The position numbers were made by a program, and so were the translations under genes. The notes beneath the pieces are model-generated. The model was not told where the DNA came from. It did not search any database and saw only the letters and a program-made list of their open reading frames with translations. A DNA stretch of 64,000 bases from Incurvaria masculella (lineage: Eukaryota; Arthropoda; Insecta; Lepidoptera; Incurvariidae): positions 4,655,001-4,719,000 of the forward strand of contig OX335653.1 in NCBI GenBank assembly GCA_946894095.1. The letters are read 5' to 3'. Within the stretch, counting starts at the first letter, position 1; every line of letters begins with the position of its first letter. Below are positions 32,078 to 43,660 of the stretch, piece after piece.

Positions 32078-32289
32078 TCAGGCATATTTATTAGACGCAG
32101 GGTGATTATGTTCATTCTTTAGAAAGATGATCTGGTCTTCCACCATGTGCAAGACAGCTTTGCAGCCCTTGCAGTGATGAGTAGAGCACCACCAACGACT
32201 CTTCCTATATTTATTCTCCCTCTGTTTGCTGAACGTGTAACCAGACATTTGGATCAATTGGTTTCCCCGACACGACGAAACGTATGTCG
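32078..32289 (-). CDS. mod(mdg4): FLYWCH exon 20
   Basis: Acceptor ttctttcag ends at 32290. 69 residues starting TYVSSCRGNQLIQMSGYTFS. Ligands are in WWCSTHHCKGC (one additional Cys) and KNEHNH. Tail PASNKYA. Candidate AATAAA at 32039-32044, about 34 nt downstream. Confidence 0.9.
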
Positions 32290-32317
32290 CTGAAAGAAAA
32301 TAGGGTACGAGTATTGA

Positions 32318-32477
32318 GATTATGTCATCTCCGACAACGTAAAAACAGCCTTGCAAGCCTTAACAGAATCCGTTGAGCACCACCAGCGACTGTTCTTATT
32401 ATCAGTCCTCTGTTTGCTAAACGTGTAACCAGAAATAAGCATCTATGATGCTCCCCTTTGCGAAGATACGAATTGAA
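32318..32477 (-). pseudogene. mod(mdg4): FLYWCH exon 21, broken
   Basis: A good acceptor (cacttccag, ends at 32478) and phase are kept, starting QFVSSQRGAS, but an in-frame TAG follows where relatives have GAPLMLIS. After it the finger is recognisable (MLISGYTFSKQ, WWCSTDSVKAC) but the segment up to HxH is lost and frameshifted (FTLSEMT, stop). A member of the GAPLM subgroup in decay. Confidence 0.82.
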
Positions 32478-32759
32478 CTGGAAGTGAATAGTACACAAAT
32501 CGTCATTCAGAACACTAAAACAGATCCAGGTAATTCAAAAAAAATTACATTCCGTAATTTCTGCATTGTGAACGTGAGATGGGAATATATATCTTGCAGT
32601 AATCTATGAATGATACTGAACAGAAAGGATATATCTATCGTCGGAGATCAAATTGAAAACTACATACATGTCAGCGTTGTGAACATCACTGCAAGATATA
32701 CATTCATGGCAATATTTTTTTCGACGAATGTGGGAACATTATTAGTTCGCTGAAATTGT

Positions 32760-32930
32760 TGGATGGCTAAGCAAACAGTGTTTGTACTGACGATTGATAG
32801 TTTACAAAACATTGTTTGTAATTATGATGAACCGTTTTGAAACCGTGTTTGTAATTATCGCGAATAGTTTAGCAAACAGTGTTTGTAATGATGATGAAGA
32901 CTTTAGCAAAACAATTTAATAAATTATGAT
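32760..32930. repeat. Degenerate short tandem repeat
   Basis: Recurring agcaaacagtgtttgtaatg-atgatgaa words of about 30-35 bp. A longer paralogous tract stands at 34800-35080, part of the exon 22/23 duplication. Confidence 0.7.
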
Positions 32931-33049
32931 ATGTTTATGTTAAAATTGTTATGAATAGCCATTATCTCAATCGACGCTAATATCACTTGACCTCACGGCA
33001 AACATTGAGGTTCTTGAATATTAAATTGATCTTAAACTGAAAAACCAGC

Positions 33050-33258
33050 TCAGAGATGTCGAATAGATGCGGGATGATAATGTTCGTTCTTTAATAGTAC
33101 TATCTCGTCTTCTACCATGTACAGAAAAGCTTTGCATCCCTTCCTGGCATGCGTTGAGCAGCACCATCGACTTTTCTCATTCTTCGTCCTATGTTTGCTG
33201 AACGTGTAACCAGAAATAAGCAACAATGGGGCTCCTCTTTGTGAAGTTGTGAATTTAA
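33050..33258 (-). CDS. mod(mdg4): FLYWCH exon 22
   Basis: Acceptor catttacag ends at 33259. 68 residues starting KFTTSQRGAPLLLISGYTFS. Ligands are in WCCSTHARKGC and KNEHYH. Its first half is of the GAPLM type. Its last third and 3' flank nearly match exon 23, whose first half is of the QLIQ type, so one of the two is a mosaic. Confidence 0.88.
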
Positions 33259-33374
33259 CTGTAAATGAATATATCACTTAACGTCAGAAGAAAATCATTT
33301 TATAATAATACATCAAGCAAGTAAGGAAATATAACTTTCCCTTATTTCTGCATTGTAAACGTGAGATGCAAATA

Positions 33375-34622
33375 ATAGGTCGGGGAAAAAGTATTTTCGC
33401 ATTATAGTATGTATGAACTTGTAATAAAATAATATCATTGAAAGTTTAAATTTTAAAGAACATAATTCCAAATTCAAATTTGGAAAATGTGTGATTCTCA
33501 TTTGTTTTTCGTACTGTCAAAATGAGTGAATCTAATGAAGAAATTCGATACATTTTAAAATTTTACTACAAAAAAGGTAAAAATGCAACGCAAGCCGCGA
33601 AAAAAAATTGCGATGTTTATGGACCTAGTGCAGTGTCTGTGAGAGTAGCACAAATTTGGTTTAAGCATTTTCAATCCGGAAATTTTGATGTCAAAGATGC
33701 ACGTCGCTCTGGTCGCCCTATTACGGATAAAATGGATGCCATTTTTGAAAAAGTGGAGCAAGATCGGCATATCAGTAGTTACGACGTAGCTGAAGAACTA
33801 GGAATTGACCACAATACAGTTTTGGCGCATTTGAAAAAAACTGGGTACACAAAAAAGCTCGATATTTGGGTACCTCACGAGCTCACTGAAAGAAACCTAA
33901 TGAACCGTGTACTCATTTGTGATTCTTTATTACGACGTAATGAAACCGAACCATTTTTGAAGAAGCTGATAACTGGTGATGAAAAGTGGATCATGTACGA
34001 CAAGAACGTGCGAAAAAGGTCGTGGTCAAAGGCCGGTCAAGCTTCACAGACTGTGGCGAAACCCGGGTTAACTCGCAACAAGGTGATGCTGTGTGTGTGG
34101 TGGGATTTGAAGGGCATTATTCATTATGAGCTGTTACCACCAGGCAGGACCATCGATTCTGAACTCTACTGCGAACAACTGATGAGATTAAAGCAAGAAG
34201 TTGAGAGAAAGCGGCCGGAATTAATCAACAGAAGGGGTGTGGTTTTTCATCATGATAACGCTAGACCTCACACATCTTTAGCCACTCAGCAAAAACTAAG
34301 AGAGTTTGGCTGGTAGGTGTTAATGCATCCGCCGTATAGTCCTGACCTTGCACCTTCAGATTTCCACCTGTTTAGGTCGCTTCAGAATTCTTTAGGCAGT
34401 GTCAGGTTAACATCACGAGAGGACTGCCAAAACCACTTGCCGCGGTATATTGATCAGAAGTCCCAATATTTCTATAGCAATGGGATCATGTCCCTACCTA
34501 CAAGATGGCAAAAAGTTATCGAACAAAATGGTACCTACATACTTTAGTTAAATGTAAATAAATCATATTAAAAAATGTTTTGAATTTTCTTAAAAAATGC
34601 GAAGAAACTTTTTCCCCAACCA
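33375..34622 (+). mobile_element. Mariner element with inverted repeats
   Basis: Terminal repeats ggtcggggaaaaagtatttt (from 33378) and, inverted at the right, ggttggggaaaaagtttctt, next to TA. The paralogous intron at 32555-32620 has the uninterrupted site (ctgcattgtgaacgtgagatg then tatatcttgcagtaatctat), confirming insertion limits. Length about 1.25 kb is normal for mariner. Confidence 0.92.
33522..34547 (+). pseudogene. Mariner transposase, one internal stop
   Basis: A 341-codon frame starting MSESNEEIRYILKF. It has an N-terminal HTH pair (ARRSGRPITDK linker; SSYDVAEELGIDHNTVLAHL), WVPHELTERNLMNR, first Asp in ITGDEKWIMYD, second in FHHDNARPH, and third in HPPYSPDLAPSDFH (the D,D34D triad). 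All three Asp are present. A TAG at 34314-34316, between REFGW and VLMHPPYS, interrupts it, as if GAG had become TAG. Otherwise no frameshift, so the copy is young but inactive. Confidence 0.93.
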
Positions 34623-34799
34623 ATATATGCTGTAATCTATGAATGATAGTGAACAGAAAATATTTATCTATCGTCAGAGAGAAACATGAAAACTACATAC
34701 ATGGCAGTGTTGTGATTATCACTGCAAGATATTGCTATTTAGGCCAATATTTTCTCGACGAATGTGGATACATTTTTATTACGGTGAAATAATTGGACA

Positions 34800-35080
34800 A
34801 CTTAGCAAGCAGTGTTTGTATTGACAATTGATAGTTTTACAAGCAGTGTTTGTAATGATGATGACTAGTTTGGCAAACAGCTTTCATAATAATGATGAAT
34901 AGCTATGCAAACAGTGTTTGTAATGAGGATGCATAGTTCAGTAACAATTTTTGTAATAATCATGGATGGTTTGGAAAACAGTGTTTTTAATAATGATGGC
35001 TAGTTTGGAAAACAGCTTTTATAATAATTATGAATATCTAAGCAAACGGTGATTGTAATAATACATTATCAAAAGAATTT
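34800..35080. repeat. Degenerate short tandem repeat
   Basis: Longer counterpart of 32760-32930, units like agcaaacagtgtttgtaatg with variable atgat spacers. Confidence 0.7.
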
Positions 35081-35232
35081 TAGTAATAATGATTTATTTA
35101 TTTATTTTAAAAATGTTATGAATAGCCACTATCTCACTGGACACTAATATCACCAGACCAAATAGAGCTAAGAAAGCGTAGAATAAATTAAAGAAAACAT
35201 TGAGGTTCTTAAATATTTAGTTGATTTTAAAC

Positions 35233-35604
35233 TTTTTTTTTATGCAACCTGACATGGATGGCTACCGTTATGATATTAACTCAATACACCACATTCCCGA
35301 AGGAATTTGGTGCCATGCCAGGGCCTTCCTTTTATGAGCACGACTACATTGAACTGGATGGAAAACATGGCAAATTTTAATTGCCGCTTCGACCATCTTT
35401 TCATCCAATGCGATGGTACCAACCCGGGCGGGCTTAAACCCTACCACCTTGTAGGGGAAGGGGACCTATAATTTTACGTGGATTCCGACCCATGGAGCAG
35501 GTCGCATTCGTGCCGACGTGCACTTATCGAACTCAGAATGAGAAAGAAAGTGGTGCATGTCGGGGCGAGAAATTGAACCCAGTCCCCGTGCCATTAGGCT
35601 ATGG
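35233..35604 (-). mobile_element. tRNA-derived SINE, head truncated
   Basis: T-run (plus strand) then atgcaacctgacatggatgg tail, body and B-box part (attgaacccag). It ends in a shortened head at ccattaggctatgg. It lies directly downstream of exon 23. Confidence 0.85.
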
Positions 35605-35615
35605 TTGAAACTAGC

Positions 35616-35827
35616 TCAGAGATGTCCAATAGACACAGGATGATTATGTTCGTTCTTTAATAGTACTATCTCGTCTTCTACCATGTGCAGGACAGCTTTG
35701 CATCCCTTCCTCGCATGCGTTGAACACCACCAGCGACTCTTCAGATTGTTCGTTTTTCCCTGTTGGTTGAACGTGTAGCCCGATATTTGTATCAATCGGG
35801 TACCCCTCTTTGACTTTATGTATGTTG
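35616..35827 (-). CDS. mod(mdg4): FLYWCH exon 23
   Basis: Acceptor ttgttatag ends at 35828. 69 residues starting TYIKSKRGTRLIQISGYTFN. Ligands are in WWCSTHARKGC and KNEHNH. Tail PVSIGHL then TGA. No Met at the 5' end. A different frame through the same DNA stays open longer (35644-35946) but encodes no known motif. Confidence 0.88.
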
Positions 35828-36257
35828 CTATAACAAAATATCGTTAAGATAAACATTAACTTTCTAGCTGGATATTCACCAAGGGTAACAAGAATACCAG
35901 AACATACATATTTTTGGATATGAATAGCATGCCAACAACAAAACATAATTTTACTAACTAACCATCATGTCTAAAAACTTTCATTTTGAAAGTGGTGAGG
36001 GAAAGACAATGTATTGAATAAAGCTATGTTGTATAGTGTATTTCTTTCCTGGAGGCAAAAAAAAAATTTTTTTGCCTCATCAGTATTTATTTCCTAACAT
36101 AATTTGGTTCCCGTTAATTCTCGAACCTTACAAATTAAATACTACTAAGGTAATAAAGAGATCAGTGGTATTTTGCAAGTGAGTAGGAACCGGCGGTAAT
36201 AACACGATAGCTCATCGGTATTAAACACGACGTGAAAATGTTCATTGGTAACTAGAC

Positions 36258-36362
36258 AAGAATGGCTGACACCACATCCATCATCACGTAATATCGTGAC
36301 GATGGATGTGGTATAAGCACAACCCATCACACCGAAATCCCGAAGTAATTAGTTGCCAAGCC
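36258..36362 (-). mobile_element. SINE tail fragment with hairpin
   Basis: gaatggctgacaccacatcc to agttgccaagccaagc matches the SINE 3' part in reverse. It contains a hairpin (accacatccatcatcacg against cgtgacgatggatgtggt). Confidence 0.6.
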
Positions 36363-36384
36363 AAGCTCGCCTGAAAAAATCTGG

Positions 36385-36744
36385 GAGCCTCGGTAGCCCA
36401 GTGGCGCGACGCCTTGCGATTCGATAAGTTTGGGGAAGCACCTCTGAGCGCGGTTGGGTTCTGGATGGGTGACCATTTTCAACCGTTGAGGCTGGCCGTG
36501 GTTCGGATTCTACGTAAAACTGCACTTCCGTCCCTTCCTTACTAGGTAAGGTTTAGCCCCCCCGGGTTGGTTCCATCGCATTGAATGAACGATGGTCGAA
36601 GCGGCAATAAAAATTGTCCGTGTGTTCCATCAATTTCAATTAAGCCGAGCAATATAAGGAAGGTCCTGGCATGGCAACTAGTTCCCATGTGGTGTGTTAG
36701 ACTAATATCTGTCGGACAGTCTGGTAATGTATTAGCCATCAATG
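36385..36744 (+). mobile_element. 5S-derived SINE, variant head
   Basis: gagcctcggtagcccagtgg head, gagcgcggttgggttctgga with tgggtgacca (5S-like), and a body as in the other copies, to the tgtgttagactaata tail. Confidence 0.83.
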
Positions 36745-36832
36745 GTCACCCATCCAGAACCGGACCGCGCACAGAGGTGCTTCGCCAAGCTTATCGAATC
36801 GCAAGGCGTCGCGCCACTGGGCTACCGAGGCT
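36745..36832 (-). mobile_element. 5S-derived SINE head, inverted
   Basis: Inverse orientation: ggtcacccatccagaaccgg up to gggctaccgaggctgac. With the preceding element it forms a tail-to-head inverted pair. Confidence 0.75.
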
Positions 36833-37857
36833 GACAATTTTAATTAACTTCATAATTGTTTTTTTAAGAAGGATACATCTTTAAATGCAATACATTTTGT
36901 TTCGTTTTGATGATTAATAAATAAAAGTAACAAGCGTTTAAAGGTGGATTTATTGTCATTTTCAAAATTAAGAAAATAAATCGCATCTCGATGCAACGAG
37001 ATATCTAAAGATCAGATATGATACATGAAAATGTATATTGTAATTTAAAAAATACACGTTTCCAAAGTAATCATACATTTACAATCACTAATTATTCTGA
37101 CTTGGTTGCATGCTCATATTTATTATAAATAGTAAATAAGGTTTTCTCGTATTGTCATAATGTTTTGAATGTCAAGTCCATTTTAGCTGCCAATAATTTA
37201 TGTCGCAGCAAAAAAAAAATAGCAATCTTCCTATTCCTCTTGTAAAGCAAGACAAAATATTTGTTTGGATGATACTTCATAAACCCAGAGAATGTAGGTT
37301 AATTTTCACAAAATGAATCAATAATATTAGGGATTGGAATCTATGATCATACTTATTTATAAACTCAATAGTGGTGGCGATGGTTTTTCCAATCAGAAGC
37401 ACCCTGCTGAAGATAATACTAATAATTACTTCGTAATAGATGGCCATCCTCATCCTAAACAAAGCAATAAAACTCCAGGTACCTCGAGGAAGTTTACGCC
37501 AAATTAAGCTTAGCGCTGTACGCCGAAAGATGACATTCACTTAGCAACGCCATAATGTGCGGCTGTTCAGGGCTGCCATATGTTTTGCAACGACGAGCGC
37601 GCTGCGACAAGTTAAATAGTTGAGTGTCACATCAAATTCGTTTCGTAAGATGTGTTTTTTAATAAAAGTATATTACCACGTATCATTATTACAAAAGCAT
37701 ATTTTGCTTTGTTGAATTAAAAGCGCAGACGAATATTGGTTTTTTTTAAGTGCTTTTTGGTGGCAAACAAAAGGTTTTTTAAAAAATGTGTATTATAAGG
37801 GGCTTCCAAAGTAAATACTCAAACAAAACAATTTTAAATTAATTTAGTATTTGTTTT

Positions 37858-38130
37858 TAGGGTTCCGTACCCAAAGGGTGAAAACGGAACCCTATTACCA
37901 AGCCTCCGCTGTCCGTCCGTCCGTCCGTCCGTCACAGGGCTGTATCTCATGAACCGTAGTCGGTAGGCAGCTGAAATTTTCACAGAATGTGTATTTATTT
38001 TGCCGCTATAACAACAAATGAATAAAAGGGGGGTCCCATACAAAAAACCTGATTTTGTTTGTGTTAAATCTTGTACGATGGTGCGGAACCCTTCGTGTGC
38101 GAGTCCGAGTCATACTTGGCCGGTTTTTTT
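37858..38130 (+). mobile_element. Dispersed repeat with (CCGT)n, copy C
   Basis: Near match to 27408-27744 with only about six ccgt units. Ends cgagtccgagtcatacttgg then ccggttttttt, right at the approach to exon 24. Confidence 0.78.
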
Positions 38131-38205
38131 GAATCTGCTGACTTTTGGTACTTCGGCATCCAAATTACCGGCATCGCTTTGATTAAAGTTTGCACGTTGA
38201 AATTA

Positions 38206-38444
38206 CTAAGGTAGACAAGTCGTCGGCCACGCCTCCAGCGAGCTCCCCCTGGCAGGGTGATTATGTTCATTCTTTATTGAGATTATCTCGTTTCCGACGG
38301 TGTGAACTACGGCCCTGCATCCCTTGCGGACGTGCGTCGAGCACCACCAGCGGCTCTTCATATTCTTGCTCGTCTCGTGCTTGCTGAACGTGTAACCGGA
38401 AATTGCTATCAACAGGGCACCTCTCTTCGAAGTTACGAATTGCG
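38206..38444 (-). CDS. mod(mdg4): FLYWCH exon 24
   Basis: Acceptor tcattttcag ends at 38445. 78 residues starting QFVTSKRGALLIAISGYTFS. Ligands are in WWCSTHVRKGC and KNEHNH. The tail is unusually long, ARGSSLEAWPTTCLP. One of the longest complete units. Confidence 0.88.
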
Positions 38445-39059
38445 CTGAAAATGAATGCAGAAAACACGGGTTAGGTGGATCGAAGCGGAGCCGGTAGGTA
38501 ACATGATGTAAATGTAAAATCGACCGTGAAGCAAGGCAATATTAATTATAGGCAGAAAGCTGTTAAATACTATATACTTTAGAAACGTAGAGCAAAGCTG
38601 CAAACGATACATTAGAATTGTATGGTTAGCCTCGTCCGCGTGTATGTTTCTACCAAAGAACCAATAGATAGGAAAAAAGTAAGACTTCAATGTAAATATT
38701 TATTCGAAATCAATTAAATCCATGTACAATAAAGATATTTTGATTAATAATTTATCTCTATATCATAAGTCCTGACATATAGGAGTTGCAACCGAAACTC
38801 GTTTATATGGAGGCAGCGTAAATACTTCTACAAACAAAAACGTAAGCGCCGGCGAGTCAGTTCAGTTACGAATTCGATTACTACTGATTTTCTCAAGTTC
38901 CAACGATACGTAAGAACACGCGAGAATAACACAGAACGCCATTTTGTGCACAGAACATTCGATGTTGCGCGTACCGAATTCGTAAGCGAACTAACTACAG
39001 TTAGCCGTTTTGATCTAACTCGCGACTACGCTGCCGCCTTACGAATAACTTTCTAACGC

Positions 39060-39333
39060 TCCGCCCGTCAATATATTTATTTATTTATTTAGGTACACCA
39101 ACAGCTTAAAAACTGAACAAATTGATCGTTAAATAATAAATTCATTAAATTCAAGCCAATTACAGGGTACCACAAGTTATAAAAAAATAAAGATGTGTGC
39201 CTTGTTGACGAGTGCTGTGTATTGTTTCGTTTTAAGTATAATTATATTGTGATGTTGTGTGCTACATGTGTAATGTAAATGTATGAGGGTGGATTTGTGT
39301 GTTTGAGGGTGTGTGTGTGTGTGTGTATGTGTG
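39060..39333. repeat. Simple repeats, otherwise empty stretch
   Basis: (tatt)n near 39075 and (gt)n at about 39311-39333. The region 38445-39466 contains no exon. A gttccaacga and gaattcgtaagcgaact block near 38896-38995 is shared with 47690-47765. Confidence 0.6.
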
Positions 39334-39466
39334 AAGGTGTGTTTGTGTAAAAGGTTACAAGCTAAGAGACACAGTGTGTAAGATCAAAATTAAATTATGG
39401 AAATTTTGCCAATGTATCTTTTATTCTTTTAAGTATTATTTGTTTTTTTATTGCAATTTAAAATAT

Positions 39467-39849
39467 CAGCCTCAATAGCCCAGTGGCGCGACACTTCGGC
39501 GATCGCTCTCTGAAGTTAAGCAACGCTGGGTCCGGTCTGGTCTTGGATGGGTGACCATTCGACCGTTGAGAGAGGCTGGCCGTGGTTCGGATTCCACGTT
39601 AAACTGTAGGTCCCCTTCATTACTTACTAGGTGGTAGGGTTAATCCCGCCCGGGTTGGTACCATCGCATTGAATGAACGATGGTCGAAGCGGCAATGAAA
39701 ATTGTCCGTGTTTTCCATCCAGTTCAATGTAGCCGTGCAATATAAGGAAACTCCTGGCATGGCACCTAGTTCCCATGTGGTGTGTTAGGCTAATACCATG
39801 ACAGAAGGTGTGGTATTAGCCATCCATGTCCAGTAACATAAAAAAAAAG
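39467..39849 (+). mobile_element. 5S-derived SINE, full length
   Basis: Head cagcctcaatagcccagtgg. The 5S-like section at about 39500-39560 includes gaagttaagcaacgctgggt and cttggatgggtgacca, close to the box A and box C regions of 5S rRNA genes. Body and tail are the same as the tRNA-headed copies, ending ggtattagccatccatgtcc and A9. Confidence 0.9.
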
Positions 39850-39895
39850 AAGTAAACATATCTTGTGACAGTCCGCTGTGTAGATAAGACGTCCC

Positions 39896-40113
39896 TCAAT
39901 AACGACACGGTCTCCGACCAGGGTGAGTGTGTTCGTTCGAAATGTACACAATGTTGTCCTGGACGGTGTGAACGACTGCCCGGCACCCTTTGGAGTGCGC
40001 CGAGCACCGCCACCGCGTCTTGAGGCGAGAGCACGAGCTCTGGTGCTTGGAAAACGTGTAGTCGCCTATCTGGATCTGCCGGTGGCCGGTCCTCGACGAT
40101 ATGTGGAACTGGC
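39896..40113 (-). CDS. mod(mdg4): FLYWCH exon 25
   Basis: Acceptor tgttcacag ends at 40114. 71 residues starting QFHISSRTGHRQIQIGDYTF. Ligands are in WRCSAHSKGC and SNEHTH. Cys-Cys spacing is one residue shorter than usual, shared with exon 26. Two additional Ser/Cys residues (QSSCSRLK) before W. Tail PGRRPCRY. Confidence 0.88.
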
Positions 40114-40487
40114 CTGTGAACACACGCTCAAGGTGTAACGCTATCCTATTACGAAATACTTCCTGGAAGGTTACCATGGTAAATAACTTGCCAGGTTAAT
40201 TGTATGGTTATTATAGACCCATCTACTTTTTTCTTCACGCGATTTTTCTAAATTATAGCACAAATACGGCTTTTCCACTGGGGACACCAGAATTTTCGCC
40301 ACCTGATCCGGGTTTTTTTTGACAGTCAATCATTCAGATGATCAATTTCGGTGTGTGTGATTTATTGTAATATTGCATATCTTCCTTTTAAATAAAACAT
40401 ATATTCTGTATATGTTTCACTTAAATGTGTAATAATCTAGACTTCAATGAATGGTTTATAGTTAAAGTATCGCCTCTATCATGGGCA

Positions 40488-40699
40488 TCAACTACGATAA
40501 GGTCTCCGAGCAGGGTGAGTGTGTTCATTCGAAATGTATACGATCTCGTCCTGGACGGTGTGCACGACGGCACGGCATCCTTTGGTGTGCTCCGAGCATC
40601 GCCACCGCGTCTTCAGATTCATGCTGTGGTGCTTGTAGAACGTGTAACCACCTATCAGGATCTGTCGGTGGCCGGTCTTCGATGATATGTGGAACTGGG
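40488..40699 (-). CDS. mod(mdg4): FLYWCH exon 26
   Basis: Acceptor tgttcatag ends at 40700. 69 residues starting QFHISSKTGHRQILIGGYTF. Ligands are in WRCSEHTKGC and SNEHTH. Tandem sister of exon 25. Tail PARRPYRS. Confidence 0.9.
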
Positions 40700-41029
40700 C
40701 TATGAACACACGGTCAAGTCACTATCATTGCATGTTTCCTGATCATCGTAGCAGGCAGCGCGCTTAGAATAAATACGGCACATATTTGGATACAATTTAG
40801 AAAACTTACGGTGTACCGGCATGAGATGCTGTACTCGGTCGACACATTTCGCTACCGACGGAGGTATCGTCAGGTCCACTTCTGTACCCGGGAACTGCGT
40901 CCCACAGCGCGGCTCGTCAAAAGGGAATGACTGTTAGAATGTCGACCAAGTACGGCAATAACGACAAAAACAATATTAGTTACTGTTAACCTCAAATCAA
41001 TGAAATGATAGGTCTCTGGAATTAATTTT

Positions 41030-41172
41030 ACCACCTAGTAAGTGAGGATCCACCAATAGTTTTACGTGGAATCGCCAGTTCGGCCAGCCTCAACGGTTGA
41101 AAACGGTCAACCATCTAGAACCCAAGATTATCGAACCGCAAGGCGTCGCGCCACTGGGCTACAGAGGCTGAT
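41030..41172 (-). mobile_element. 5S-derived SINE fragment
   Basis: Inverse copy containing the variant head (tcgcgccactgggctacaga) and the body start (gttttacgtggaat). 5S-like part diverged. Confidence 0.7.
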
Positions 41173-41215
41173 TCGAGCCCTGGAGTCGCTAGAAGCTGAA
41201 TGAATATAATATGAA

Positions 41216-41798
41216 TAAAAAAAATTTAACAAAAAAAATAACCGACTTCAAATAAAAAGCACTTTTTTAGTGCTACGATTTTTGTTATTTTTTGAGTCGG
41301 CGTCAGCGGGCACGCGCTGCGCCAATCAAGAGAACCTTGCCTACCTTGGCTGACACCGACTCAAAAAATAACAAAAATCTTTACTTCAAAAAATGGCAAT
41401 TATTTTGTTACTTTTTAGTGCTTTTTCTTTGAAGTCAGTTATTTTTTTTTAAATTTTTTTTTATTTGTTTATTTTTAGTTAATCTGAAATACACTTACTA
41501 ATTTGTACACGTCCTTTCCAACAAAAAAAGAATCACCGAAATCGGTTGGCGTTATATTGAGTTATTCGTCCATTTGTCGCGCACATCTTAATACAAGTTT
41601 AAGACTTTTATGATTTTCTCATGGATATCATTGTCGGAACTTAACCAAATTGGGACCACTTGGGAAGCACTTAGCTTTAATTTAAAAAAATAATCATCAA
41701 AATCGGTTCATCCAGGCAAAAGTTATGAGGTAACAAACATAAAAAAAAACATACAGACGAATTGATAACCTCCTCCTTTTTTGAAGTCGATTAATTAA
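41216..41798. mobile_element. Foldback element of the ccgacttcaaa family, copy A
   Basis: Left arm (aataaccgacttcaaataaa, ttgttattttttgagtcggc) pairs with the right arm (gccgactcaaaa equivalents near 41360 and gaagtcagttatttttt near 41440) around a short loop with ctaccttggct. A single-copy 3' part ends gataacctcctccttttttg. Copies at 43962 and 47396. Confidence 0.75.
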
Positions 41799-41799
41799 A

Positions 41800-43660
41800 A
41801 CAAACCTTGAATAATTTCGATTTTCTTTTTAATTACAGCTTTGGTTTTCCAACTTTACAAATTTTCACATATAATGTATACAGAATCAGCCGTGAAAGAA
41901 CACTAATCAAAAGAGGAAGATATAAATAATGCTTTTTAATAACCTTATAAGATAAACGCAACGTAACGTTTTATTTAATAACAGAAAAATGTAACGAACA
42001 CAATAAATGATAACTTAAATCTAAAACATATTAAACCAAACTAAATGTAAAAACTAGCCAGTTAGGTAAAATATTTCCCCAAAAAGAAAAAAGAAATATT
42101 TCAAAGAAAAAGATTTGGTCCGAAACGTTGTGCAACATCATCGATACACCGTTAAGAAGCCGTTCTTAAAAACCTTTCAGTTCAGTTTCAGTGCCACACA
42201 ATGTGGCGTTTATTTCATGAACACACACACATTTTAATTTTTTTTATAGTATATTGTACGCGCGAAACCCGAAGGTTTGTCTGCGCGTGACAACCTGTTT
42301 TCGTGTGCTAGCATTTAAAACTTTTAGCATTTGAGACATTTTTTATACACACCAATAAATTCACATACATACATGAACACAATAATATATATATATGTAT
42401 TCACCCTTAATCAGTATTACAAAATTTCAGTTACATTAAAAAAAAATTTAAAAAAATAATCCATTTATCAACAATTCTTTGATTTCCATTTTTAATTTTG
42501 ATATTGACAAATCTTTTTTTTTCAAGCCTGGGGTAATATAGGTGTTAATCACGGACAATTCAAATCAAATATACCCTCAGATATAAGTTAATCATGAATT
42601 CGCTCGAATATAAAGGCAGTGTACATTTTGTTTTTGCATAATTTACAGCAAACAGCCTATCCTTATAGGATACCCAACGCTCATTGCGTTAGGTTAGGTT
42701 AGGTTAGATTTTTGCAATCTTTTTGTAAGCAAATCATGAGTACGTTACGTTCAAACCTTAACGGATTTAAAGCTCTAATTTCTAACGGGCGTGTCCTTAT
42801 TAATGTGCACATTAACAAGGTAAAGTAGATAAGACAAAAGTTTTCGCACTTTAACAGGTGAAATTAGTTAATCTGCGGAATATCTAGGCAATGTGCACAT
42901 TAGCGGTTATCACATATTATCGGTGACAAATATATAAGTATATTTAAACAATATGAGATGTTAACTTTTTGTCATGAAAAAGATTCAAATTGCTAAAATA
43001 ATACAGAAATAGCATTCATTTGTTTTTCAGATTTGCATGTCTGCTCACATAACAAACAATTTGTACCGAATATTTATATGATATTTTATTGAGCCACATG
43101 ATACTGTTCAATATGTTAAAACATACTGAATATTATTAATATTGGTTTCACTGAATCTAAAAAATTATCGTTCATAAACCACGTGACGGATTTAGGGGAG
43201 TGGGGGGTGCCGGCCCAAGTCACGTGAAGGAACGCACCGATGCCAAGTCGTGCCGTGACCGCCGCTCTTCTCCCACGATCTTCCTTCCTAAATGATAGCA
43301 GCACAGTTCGCATTGATCAGGCTTTTCGAATGGTTGTGTACAATGCAATTAAAAAAAAAATAGGACGGGGCTCGTAACAACTAACTTCACTCGAATTCGC
43401 TGAGGAAAGTACGCGGCAACATTGCGACAATGTACTGAAGTTTGCGAAGTGAAGTGAGCGTATTATCAGTTTGACATTCAAAATGGGGTCCTATCCTATT
43501 CTTATTTGAATCGTATTGTACATTTTAATTTCATAAATGTCACGTAACTTGGGTAGTTAGCCTCTCCGTCACGGCCTGTCGCTAGGGAGAGCGGGAAAGT
43601 GGACTAAAATCCCTCACGTGGTTTTCGAACGCTCCGTAAACATATTTATTGATAGGAGTT
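41800..43660. other. Exon-free gap
   Basis: AT-rich. A four-unit ttagg run at about 42688-42707, and a ttattgagccacatgatact block near 43090 shared with 63570. No coding unit before exon 27. Confidence 0.5.

Noticed and set aside
35644..35946. 100-codon open frame in exon 23 region
   Set aside because: A shifted frame of the real exon 23; it shows no FLYWCH pattern.
39500..39560. 5S rRNA gene
   Set aside because: Only the internal part resembles 5S rRNA. It is embedded in a SINE with body and A tail and recurs in several diverged copies.
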